Origin: Bacteroidia bacterium
GTDB taxonomy: Bacteria; Bacteroidota; Bacteroidia; Chitinophagales; UBA2359
Assembly (NCBI GenBank): GCA_030427245.1
Contig: JAUHXA010000039.1
Span: 1-63,461 of the forward strand
DNA length: 63,461 nucleotides
Reading direction: 5' to 3'
The notes below the pieces were generated by a model. The model searched no databases, was not told where the DNA came from, and saw nothing but the letters and a program-made list of their open reading frames with translations. The position numbers and the translations under genes were made by a program. Of the stretch, positions 1 to 6,952 are shown piece after piece (positions within the stretch are counted from its first letter, which is position 1; the number at the start of each line of letters is the position of its first letter).

Positions 1-60
1 ACACCCTCCACCACACTTAATAAAGCCTCATCCTTATCCACCCAATAGCACAAAAACAAA
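1..60 (-). pseudogene. Duplicate tail of a TIR-like domain, cut by the window edge
   Basis: Read on the minus strand, this stretch encodes W-V-D-K-D-E-A-L-L-S-V-V-E-G. That closely matches the C-terminal part of the TIR fragment just upstream (W-A-D-R-D-E-A-W-L-S-V-V-E-G). It lies in a different reading frame from that fragment and continues off the window. It is either the end of a second TIR gene or a tandem duplication of the TIR tail. The residues preceding it (LFLCY) do not resemble the neighbouring TIR. Confidence 0.5.
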
Positions 61-106
61 GTCAAGTGATGAGTTCCTTTCCATCTATCGCAGTTCTTGT
101 TCACAA

Positions 107-481
107 CTACAACAACTCCGCAATCCCTTCTACCACACTCAACCAAGCCTCATCCCTATCCGCCCACTTGCTAATCGGCTTCCCTTTCGGTGGCAAAACA
201 CTGTATTTCGCAAAATCAGACCGTTTCCACATACACGGACGAATCACAATCGGAACAATAGCCGTTTTGCCGATTTCCTTCAATCGCAAAGCAGTTGCCA
301 CTTCAATTTTGTCAATGTCCTCATTCGCCAAAAAATCAGCCGAAACCAACAACAAAATCATGTCCGCCTCCTTCAATGCCGCCTCTGTGCGTTCACTCCA
401 ATCTTCCCCTGCAAAAATGCACGTATCATCCCAAGTCATCAACTCGCCCTTTCGGTCCAAAATCGCTAACAGTATTTGGGC
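107..481 (-). pseudogene. TIR domain fragment, in frame with the upstream LRR gene but behind a stop codon
   Basis: The translation LDRKGELMTWDD...AGEDW, then ADMILLLVSADFLAN and IVPIVIRPC, is the middle and C-terminal part of a bacterial TIR (Toll/interleukin-1 receptor) domain; such domains act as NADases or signalling modules in immunity. The first strand and helix of the fold (the usual F-x-S-Y segment) are missing. Codons 461-481 continue in exactly the frame of the LRR gene that stops at 482-484. LRR and TIR were therefore probably one LRR-Roc-COR-TIR protein that lost its Roc-COR GTPase part and then acquired or exposed a stop. A TTG at 458-460 could start a 117-residue product, but without the N-terminal strand it is unlikely to fold. 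The domain call is firm; the loss of function is inferred. Confidence 0.7.
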
Positions 482-2194
482 TTAGTATAAATAATCCATT
501 TCACTGCAATGCAATTCTTCAAAATATCGAAGAATCGTCTCATTACCTTGTTTTATGATTTTAATGGGTGGCGTAATAAAGGGATTCTCTGCCACACAAA
601 TACCATCCTCCCAATAATCCCACTTAACAGGTAAGCCTTTTTTTATTAGAGGCAAAATCGGACTTAAATCGGTGATTTGATTCTTGGAAATATTCAAACG
701 TTTGGAAAGGCTTTCTAGAGCTAAGCCAGAGAGAAAACGGATATCGGAAATTTGATTAAAGTTAAGGTATAAAATTTGTAGCCCCATGAGTTTTTCCAAA
801 AAACGGATATCCGAAATTTGATTATCGCTAAGATATAAAGTCTGTAATCCAGTGAGTTTTCCTAAAAAACGGATATCTGAAATTTGATTGTGGCTAAGGT
901 CTAAGGTTTGGAGTCCCGAGAGTTTTTCCAGAAAACGGATATCTGAAATTTGATTTAAACTAAGGTCTAAAGTTTGTAACCCTGTGAGTTTTTCCAAAAA
1001 ACTATAGTCTAAAATTTTATTATTGCTAAGTTTTAAAGTTTGTAGCCTCGCAAGTTTTCCTCCAAAACGGATGTCAGAAAGATTATTGTAGCTAAGGTCT
1101 ATGGTTTGTAACCCTATGAGATTTTTCGAAAAACGGATGTTAGAAATTTTATTGAAGCTAAAATCTAAAGTTTGTAGCGATGTGAGTTTCCCCAAAAAAC
1201 GGATGTCAGAAAGATTATTGTAGCTAAGATCTAAAGTTTGTAACCTCGTGAGTTGTTCTAAAAAACGGATATTTGAAATTTTATTGTGGTTAAGGTATAA
1301 AGTTTGTAATCCTGTGAGTTTTTCCAAAAAACGGATATCTGAAATTTTATTGTGGCTAAGGTATAAAGTTTGTAACCCCGTGAGATTTGCTAAAAAATGG
1401 ATGTCGGAAATTTTATTGGAGCGAAGGTCTAAATCTTGTAGTTCCGTGAGTTTTTCCAAAAAACTGTAGTCAGAAATTTGATTGTTGCTAAGGTCTAAAG
1501 ATTGTAGCCCCGTGAGATTTTCCAAAAAACTGTAGTCAGAAATTTGATTGATATTATCACTAAAAACATCATTTCCAAGTTTTAGTTCTTTGAGTTTGGT
1601 TAAATACTGAAGTGATTCAATATCAGAAATTTGATTGTTGCTAAGGTCTAAAGATTGTAGCCCCATGAGATTTTCCAAAAAACGGATGTCAGAAATTTGA
1701 TTGTTGCTAAGGTCTAAAGATTGTAGCCCCGTGAGATTTTCCAAAAAACTGTAGTCAGAAATTTTATTGTTGCTAAGGTATAAAGATTGTAGCCTCGTGC
1801 AGTTTTGTAAAAGCCTAGCATCTCGGAGAGTCGTGTATCCAAGATAGAGTTTTTGCAGTTTAGGGAGTGTCGTAAGGTTGTCTATTGTTTCTATTTTCCA
1901 TTTATTATCTGAATCAATACCTCCTATGTATAAGTCACTTAGGTTTCTGAGTTGACCAATAGCAGTAGGGATAATAGACAAGACATTGTCGCTGCCAAGA
2001 TTGGAACTGTCTATCCATTTTCGCTGTTTTTCATCCCAATAATCATTGCTTAAATACAATTCCTCCAAATGAATCAATTCAAACAATTCAGGCACTTCTT
2101 TCTCCAAATCCGTCAGTCCACAATTCCCCAAATCCAAACTTTTGGCTTGGGTGCGTTTGTTTTCTGCTATCAGTTTTTTGGCTAATTCACTCAT
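482..2194 (-). CDS. Leucine-rich-repeat protein, truncated Roc-COR/LRR type
   Basis: About 570 residues starting at ATG 2192-2194 (MSELAKKLIAEN, a common N-terminus for Bacteroidota LRR proteins); an upstream TTG is in frame but less likely. Roughly fifteen or more 22-residue repeats follow the pattern LxxLxxLDLSxNxISDIRFLEK. After the repeats comes the usual cap (KWDYWEDGICVAENPF, then a PPIKIIKQGNETILRYF segment), ending in DYLY-stop. In full-length LRR-Roc-COR proteins this same segment runs straight into the GTPase domain (DYLYEAKLL...GKT). The gene therefore ends at the LRR/Roc boundary, and the downstream in-frame TIR piece suggests an internal deletion. It may still make a soluble LRR protein. 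Partner and function are unknown. Confidence 0.75.
   Translation of the reverse strand: MSELAKKLIAENKRTQAKSLDLGNCGLTDLEKEVPELFELIHLEELYLSNDYWDEKQRKWIDSSNLGSDNVLSIIPTAIGQLRNLSDLYIGGIDSDNKWKIETIDNLTTLPKLQKLYLGYTTLRDARLLQNCTRLQSLYLSNNKISDYSFLENLTGLQSLDLSNNQISDIRFLENLMGLQSLDLSNNQISDIESLQYLTKLKELKLGNDVFSDNINQISDYSFLENLTGLQSLDLSNNQISDYSFLEKLTELQDLDLRSNKISDIHFLANLTGLQTLYLSHNKISDIRFLEKLTGLQTLYLNHNKISNIRFLEQLTRLQTLDLSYNNLSDIRFLGKLTSLQTLDFSFNKISNIRFSKNLIGLQTIDLSYNNLSDIRFGGKLARLQTLKLSNNKILDYSFLEKLTGLQTLDLSLNQISDIRFLEKLSGLQTLDLSHNQISDIRFLGKLTGLQTLYLSDNQISDIRFLEKLMGLQILYLNFNQISDIRFLSGLALESLSKRLNISKNQITDLSPILPLIKKGLPVKWDYWEDGICVAENPFITPPIKIIKQGNETILRYFEELHCSEMDYLY
715..1815 (-). repeat. Tandem ~66-bp coding repeats (LRR units)
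   Basis: DNA-level tandem repeats of about 66 bp, each encoding one 22-residue leucine-rich repeat. On the plus strand each carries variants of 'aaacggatatctgaaatttga' shortened or changed by a few bases. Several neighbours are nearly identical, so recent expansion or contraction by unequal exchange is likely. One unit near 1550-1620 is divergent (it encodes a KLGNDVFSDN insertion). Confidence 0.8.
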
Positions 2195-2270
2195 TTTTAT
2201 GGGAGTTTTGGAGGTGTTTGGTGGGGATTTTATTTGTGTAGGCAAGTTGTTTTGGTTTTCATTGAGGAGG

Positions 2271-2310
2271 CTTTGAACATAGCCTGTTCCGAGAACTCGG
2301 AAAATCTGCT
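2271..2310 (+). repeat. Left arm of a 40-bp inverted repeat around the hipB-like gene
   Basis: This 40-bp segment is the reverse complement of 2966-3005 with only two mismatches. Each arm contains its own palindrome (TTCCGAG-AA-CTCGGAA). The pair encloses about 655 bp with the antitoxin gene and the hipA tail. It could be the ends of a MITE-like element or two copies of a dispersed genomic palindrome. Confidence 0.7.
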
Positions 2311-2501
2311 GGATAGGAAAGGAACTTTCTCACTTAACGCACTAAATTTATGCGAATTTGTTTTTACTTTGTTTGTGTTCGTGGGATGAAGCTATATAGA
2401 ACAAGTAGTTTCTACTCTATACGAGCAAAGTTCTTTTTCATCTAAGAGTTCTTGTTCGAGACTGTATAAAATTCGCATTGAAGTTAGAAAGGCAGGAAAT
2501 T

Positions 2502-2630
2502 TTACACATCTATTTTCGCCTTTCTTTGGATTATCAATTCCTTATAATCCTCTTTTAGCTTTTCTGACAAAAAAGCCAAGTCAATAAAGTCAAGCATTGA
2601 AGGAATCGCATTGAAAATTCGCTTAAAACT
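2502..2630 (-). pseudogene. hipA C-terminal remnant (~42 codons)
   Basis: An open frame beginning inside the end of the hipB-like gene and ending at TAA 2502-2504. It encodes SFKRIFNAIPSM followed by LDFIDLAFLSEKLKEDYKEL and an IIQRKAKIDV end. The D-F-I-D-x-x-F-L-S-x-x-x-K-x-x-Y-K-x-L-I-x-x-R pattern is the typical last helix pair of HipA-type kinase toxins. Everything upstream of it (the N-terminal and kinase domains, several hundred residues) is absent, so the toxin gene was deleted and only the tail is left directly behind the antitoxin. Identification is from family memory of the HipA C-terminus. Confidence 0.65.
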
Positions 2631-2859
2631 GTTCATCATCAAAATCCATTTTTAAAGTGACAGGACCCAATTGTTTGCCAAACAACATCAACACTTCATT
2701 GACCTTATCGACCTTCAATGTCTGCTTCCCTTGCTCCAATTCTCGCACAAAACGCAATCCTACCCCTGCTCGTTCTGACAAATCTACCTGTGTCATTTTC
2801 AGCGACTTTCGCCTTTGCCGAACAAAATCTGCAATGGGGTTGTTTCTATCTTTTTTCAT
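2623..2859 (-). CDS. hipB: HipB-like antitoxin, XRE-family HTH regulator
   Basis: 78 residues from ATG 2857-2859. The frame is open further upstream, but the extension runs through the operator and inverted repeat and is not credible. The N-terminus carries the element IADFVRQRRKSLKMTQVDLS, then ERAGVGLRFVRELEQGKQTL and KVDKVNEVLMLFGKQL: the Cro/C1 helix-turn-helix of the Y4mF/HipB type. The C-terminal tail (GPVTLKMDFDDEQF) is where these antitoxins often contact the toxin or act as an operator arm. No intact hipA follows; only its tail remains. This is an orphan antitoxin that can probably still bind its two upstream operator copies and repress itself. Role after toxin loss: possibly an anti-toxin guard against a chromosomal or plasmid hipA elsewhere (inference). 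Confidence 0.75.
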   Translation of the reverse strand: MKKDRNNPIADFVRQRRKSLKMTQVDLSERAGVGLRFVRELEQGKQTLKVDKVNEVLMLFGKQLGPVTLKMDFDDEQF

Positions 2860-2864
2860 TATAT

Positions 2865-2922
2865 TATACCTTTTGGGGTGTAAGATACAAAAAACCAACA
2901 ATTTTATACCTTTTGAGGTATA
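2865..2922 (-). promoter_or_regulatory. Two HipB-type operator palindromes upstream of the antitoxin gene
   Basis: Two copies of TATACC-N6-GGTATA lie immediately upstream of the start codon: 2865-2882 (one mismatch, GGTGTA) and 2905-2922 (perfect), exactly 40 bp apart, about four helical turns. The E. coli HipB operator is TATCC-N8-GGATA, a related design. The placement indicates cooperative autorepression by dimers on the same face of the DNA. Confidence 0.65.
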
Positions 2923-2965
2923 AAAATAATTTTGAGTACATTCAGTGCAGCACATTCCTTTCAAT

Positions 2966-3005
2966 AGTAGATTTTCCGAGTTCTCGGAACAAGCTATGTT
3001 CAAAG
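2966..3005 (-). repeat. Right arm of the 40-bp inverted repeat
   Basis: Reverse complement of 2271-2310 with 38 of 40 positions identical. A short further match (GAAAGGAA) continues inward on both sides after a 3-base offset. No transposase is encoded between or beside the arms. Confidence 0.7.
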
Positions 3006-3142
3006 CTGCATAGGAATAATTCACCAAGTAATCACAAGTTTGCCTACAATTATACCATTAAATACAACAATAATTATATCTTTGACTATAAAATCAAATT
3101 TCACTTTCACTCCAAAAATAAACTAAAAACCATAACAACAAT

Positions 3143-6100
3143 ATGTCTTACGTACCTACTATTTTGATTGGATTAGGCGGATTGGGTTCTTACATCGTGG
3201 ATACAATTTACAGTTGGATTCCCGAAGAACGGCGCAAAAGAGTCGCAATTCACGCTTTTGATACCAATGTAAACGACCTCGCCAAATTGAAGTATCTCAC
3301 CAAAGAGCATGTCACTCAGACAAGTACCAATTGGACAGTTGCCGAATACTTGCGAATGGCGGATGATTCGGTCAAAGATTGGTTTCCCTACGAACAAAGC
3401 GAAGTTCTACGGAAATCACTCACCGATGGAGCAGGTCAAATTCGTGTCGTATCTCGATTGGCCTACCGTGCAGCCATGGAAAGCGGTAAGTTGAACAAAC
3501 TGCACAGCAGCATCAACCACATTTTCAGCGAAACAGGTGGCGAAATGAGCAGCAGCGCAAGGGTGATGATTGTGTGTTCGATTGTGGGCGGAACAGGAGC
3601 AGGGATTTTCCAACAAACTGCCATGTATCTCCGAGATGTATTGGAGTACGATTTTCGCCGCAAAAACGTCTTAATTCGAGGCGCATTTATGTTGCCTGAT
3701 ACTTTGGTTTTGTCCAATGTGATTCGAGGAGATGAAGTCGAAAACATTCGCGCCAATGCTTATGCAAGTATCAAAGAGCTAAATGCAATCACCAAAAACG
3801 CAAGTTCGGGCGCAGAAAATCTGACCAATATCGAACTCGAATACAAACCCAATCAAGTTGATACGCAAGGGCGATTGGACCATGTGATTACCTCACGCAA
3901 TCTGCCCTACAATTTCTGCTTCATGTTCGACTTTGAGAACACAGAAAAGAACAACCTCAAATTTTTTCCGAACTACATCAATCAAGTCGCCCGCTCGACC
4001 TATTTGGATTTGTTCAGTCCGATGAGCAATGACCGCTTCTCCAAACAAGACAACCAAATCCTTTCGCTCATTGCCCAAAACGGCATGAGTCGCTATTGTG
4101 GTGCGGGAGTTTCTTCTTTGGTCTATCCTTATGCCGACATTATCAACTATGCCGCATTGAGGTGGTCAACCGACAGCCTTTCAAACGATTGGCTAAAAAT
4201 TGACGAACAGTTTGAAGCCGATTTTAGACAATATGAAATTGACCTCCGAAACGGAATTCCGAGAGATAAGCCGCAAATTGGAGATAGATACCGAGATATT
4301 TTGTTCCGTTTTGCGACCCAACAAAATCCCCGACCTTTCTTCAAATTGGCCTATCGTTCGGCGCATACACTCGACAAACGGGGCGAAATAGGCTCACCTA
4401 AAGCGCAGCTATTCATCGAAACCATCCTACGACGCATTGAAGCAGTTATCAACGAGGATGAAAAATTGAGTCAATTTGCAGCCGAATCTGGATTGGACGA
4501 AAACCGATTGCAGAACAAGGATACGGCTCGTGATGAGGTGAATAACCGTGAGGAAGGTTTGTATTACTACGAACAGACGATTCGCAAATTCATTCACAGC
4601 ACCAAAAACTATTTGGTGAACGAAATCATCATGCAGGACGGTGACCACGCCAATATGTTGAGCGGGGACGAATACAAATTGAATACATGGATATTGAAGC
4701 AGCCCGAAGCACTTCACCCTGTTTCAGTTCGCTATGTGCTGTATCAGATTGAAAGCCTATTGGAGCAGCAAATCAAGGAAATGGCTCCTGTCAATCAAAA
4801 AATCGAACAGGCGATTGACCACTACAAAAAAGTCTATGACCTCGACGAAACCGAAGACTATGTAGAGTCTGCGGACGACCGAATGGACTTGGCAAACCGT
4901 CAAGGGTTCTTTGGGCGAATCATGAACAATCAGTTCAAAGACTTTGTAAACGAATACATTGACAAATCCAACCGTCACTTCAACAACTTGACCCGCTTCC
5001 GCAAAGATAGACTGGTGGAGTTGGTCTTTCGTGACCTTCAAAAAGCGGTCAAAGAAATGTCGGAAGATTGGGAAAAATACTTCAAAAACTTGCGGGATGT
5101 TCGCAACAGCCTCAACAATGAACTAAACATCACCGTCAAAAAACACGACAATTCGAGCGACCCAACAGTGCGATATGTGTTGAGTTCGGAAAAAAACAAA
5201 GAAAAGTTGTGGGAAACTGTTCGGACGAATGTGGTCAGTGATGAACTACCCAAAGAGATTTCGGAGCAGATTTACAAAGGTCAGTACAGCCGATTTGTGA
5301 AACGCCGCAAAGGGGCTTACCTCACCGAACAACGCGCCGAAAAAGTGGAAGAAATGTTCCGCAGTGATGTGTTGGCTTGGTGCAAAAAAGAAATGCGAAA
5401 AGAAGACGGTTTGAACCTCAATTGTGTGCGTGCGCTTCGCAGGGAAGCACAGTTTGACGGGATGCCAGAAGACCAGGTAGAAGCCTATATAAAAGACAAG
5501 GTGCGGATTTTGAACAATTTGGCGCGTCCTTATGTGCCTGCTTCAAATAGTGCTACCGAACTCAACGCTTGGGGCGTTCATCCTGACTGCATCAAAGAAC
5601 TGTCTGGAACGGCTCGCAATGAACTCTTTGACGGAACGGACTTGGTGGAAGACACTGCTTTCTCTGCTTACGAAATCACCCGCAACCGCACGCTTTACGG
5701 CTTGCGAATTGACGATTTTCCGAAGTTTTACAGTGGCGACAATACAGGTGGCGTGCCGGGTGAATACTACAAAGCCTACAATTCCCGCATCCGTCAATTG
5801 ACCAAAACGGGCAATACGGTCACGCCTCACCTCGACAAAAAGTGGCACTTGCCTGCCTATTTACCCGAAATTTCGGACTATCGAGTACATGAGGATATGA
5901 CCAACATCAACCGTGCCTTGATTTGGGGTATTATGATGGGCTACCTTCAAAACATTGACGATTATGGTCGTTTGACTTGGTTGTTCAACGATGATTCGGG
6001 CAGCCGTTTGATTCAAGAAGGGGATACTCCTGCCGATTTCTACATTCACTCTTTGCACGAGGCATTGCTGCACAATCCGATTGTGGTGGATAAGGTCATC

Positions 6101-6499
6101 AAGCGATTGGAGGAACAGATGGACAGTGATTTGAAGCTGAAACGGGACAAGATTGAAGAGCATTTGTTTCACGACAAATCCCAAAATATCTATTATTTCC
6201 CTGTTGATAGAAAAACACCTATCAATATTTTCGACTTGATTTTGCGTTATTCGGAGGGAAACCCTGGCGACCCGAGTTTGGTACAAAAGGGCAATGAATT
6301 GTTAAAGATGTTGCTGCAAGGTATTGTGGATTATTATGTGCGGGCTTATGGCAGTCACCGCCGACACCTCGCCCAACAACAAGCCTACGCTTTCATTGAC
6401 CAATTGGTAGCTAATTCTGCTTACTACCAAGAGGCGGACAAAATGGGTATTCAGTTTAAGGCTTGGGAGAATGTGGTGAAGGAAGTGAAGAAGGGGTAA
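3143..6499 (+). CDS. Large tubulin/FtsZ-like GTPase (Tubulin_2-type)
   Basis: 1118 residues, starting MSYVPTILIGLGGLGS: a nucleotide-binding loop at the very N-terminus as in FtsZ/tubulin-like folds. At about residues 147-156 is VGGTGAGIFQQ, matching the tubulin signature loop (GGGTGSG). The rest is a long charged, mostly helical region with no membrane segment. Proteins of this length with an N-terminal tubulin-like domain form a separate bacterial family; Makarova and Koonin proposed membrane-remodelling roles for divergent FtsZ-like families, and whether this protein belongs to those is not shown here. It stands alone with its own terminator at 6541. Its position next to TIR/LRR and HipB remnants suggests an accessory or defence-type context, but no partner is adjacent. 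Biological role unknown. Confidence 0.7.
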   Translation: MSYVPTILIGLGGLGSYIVDTIYSWIPEERRKRVAIHAFDTNVNDLAKLKYLTKEHVTQTSTNWTVAEYLRMADDSVKDWFPYEQSEVLRKSLTDGAGQIRVVSRLAYRAAMESGKLNKLHSSINHIFSETGGEMSSSARVMIVCSIVGGTGAGIFQQTAMYLRDVLEYDFRRKNVLIRGAFMLPDTLVLSNVIRGDEVENIRANAYASIKELNAITKNASSGAENLTNIELEYKPNQVDTQGRLDHVITSRNLPYNFCFMFDFENTEKNNLKFFPNYINQVARSTYLDLFSPMSNDRFSKQDNQILSLIAQNGMSRYCGAGVSSLVYPYADIINYAALRWSTDSLSNDWLKIDEQFEADFRQYEIDLRNGIPRDKPQIGDRYRDILFRFATQQNPRPFFKLAYRSAHTLDKRGEIGSPKAQLFIETILRRIEAVINEDEKLSQFAAESGLDENRLQNKDTARDEVNNREEGLYYYEQTIRKFIHSTKNYLVNEIIMQDGDHANMLSGDEYKLNTWILKQPEALHPVSVRYVLYQIESLLEQQIKEMAPVNQKIEQAIDHYKKVYDLDETEDYVESADDRMDLANRQGFFGRIMNNQFKDFVNEYIDKSNRHFNNLTRFRKDRLVELVFRDLQKAVKEMSEDWEKYFKNLRDVRNSLNNELNITVKKHDNSSDPTVRYVLSSEKNKEKLWETVRTNVVSDELPKEISEQIYKGQYSRFVKRRKGAYLTEQRAEKVEEMFRSDVLAWCKKEMRKEDGLNLNCVRALRREAQFDGMPEDQVEAYIKDKVRILNNLARPYVPASNSATELNAWGVHPDCIKELSGTARNELFDGTDLVEDTAFSAYEITRNRTLYGLRIDDFPKFYSGDNTGGVPGEYYKAYNSRIRQLTKTGNTVTPHLDKKWHLPAYLPEISDYRVHEDMTNINRALIWGIMMGYLQNIDDYGRLTWLFNDDSGSRLIQEGDTPADFYIHSLHEALLHNPIVVDKVIKRLEEQMDSDLKLKRDKIEEHLFHDKSQNIYYFPVDRKTPINIFDLILRYSEGNPGDPSLVQKGNELLKMLLQGIVDYYVRAYGSHRRHLAQQQAYAFIDQLVANSAYYQEADKMGIQFKAWENVVKEVKKG

Positions 6500-6540
6500 A
6501 TCGGGAGGCGAGAAGAGAGGAGCGAGAAAAGACAAATTGT

Positions 6541-6578
6541 AAACAGGCTTGAAGGGAGATTCCTTTCAAGCCTGTTTT
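6541..6578 (+). terminator. Intrinsic terminator after the tubulin-like gene
   Basis: Perfect 12-bp stem AACAGGCTTGAA (6542-6553) / TTCAAGCCTGTT (6565-6576) with an 11-base loop, ending in TTTT. It lies about 40 bp after the stop codon. Confidence 0.85.
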
Positions 6579-6690
6579 GGTTAAGGAATGCTATATGATT
6601 AAAGTGGTCATTGTATTTTGTTTACTAAATTTCATAGTGTAGCAAATAAACAATCAATATTCCTCTACAAACTATATACTTGTACTATTC

Positions 6691-6763
6691 AACCCGCCCT
6701 CCCAAGAGGGGATTTCTTCACTCTGTACGGGTATTCCCCAAGACAGAGGGGCAGGGGTGGGTT
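6691..6763. repeat. GC-rich imperfect palindrome in the 6.5-6.95 kb gap
   Basis: The segment opens with AACCCGCCCTCCC and closes with GGGGCAGGGGTGGGTT, so its ends pair, with nested CCCC/GGGG pairs inside. Its base composition is unlike the AT-rich surroundings. Such 'AACCC(A/G)CCC...' blocks look like dispersed repeats in Bacteroidota genomes (inference). Directly after it, 6764-6855 holds about 30 open codons (SNISLANLEKNIKNLF...LPTY-stop) without a start, possibly a gene tail. The rest of the gap has no credible gene. Confidence 0.4.
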
Positions 6764-6860
6764 CCAATATATCACTTGCCAACTTAGAAAAGAATATTAA
6801 AAACTTATTTGCGGAGCTAAAAAAATTAGTAAAAATCGCTTTGCCGACTTATTAAATAGT

Positions 6861-6895
6861 AAAAGCCTCTACCTTCTCAAAGAAGATAGAGGCTT
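6861..6895 (-). terminator. Terminator hairpin after the repeat-containing T9SS protein gene
   Basis: Stem AAGCCTCTA (6863-6871) / TAGAGGCTT (6887-6895), extended inside by CTTCT/AGAAG. On the minus strand it is followed by TTTTA. It lies about 60 bp past the stop codon of the 6953-8653 gene. Confidence 0.7.
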
Positions 6896-6952
6896 CAAAT
6901 TCATTTCAAAACGTCCAGAAAAATTCAATTTCTCTGATTACGCTCTGCAACG

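Noticed and set aside
715-1815. Regular ~66-bp repeats as a non-coding array
   Set aside because: They stay in frame and encode 22-residue leucine-rich repeats.
2271-3005. Insertion sequence with terminal inverted repeats
   Set aside because: No transposase between the arms and no target-site duplication could be identified; kept only as an inverted repeat.
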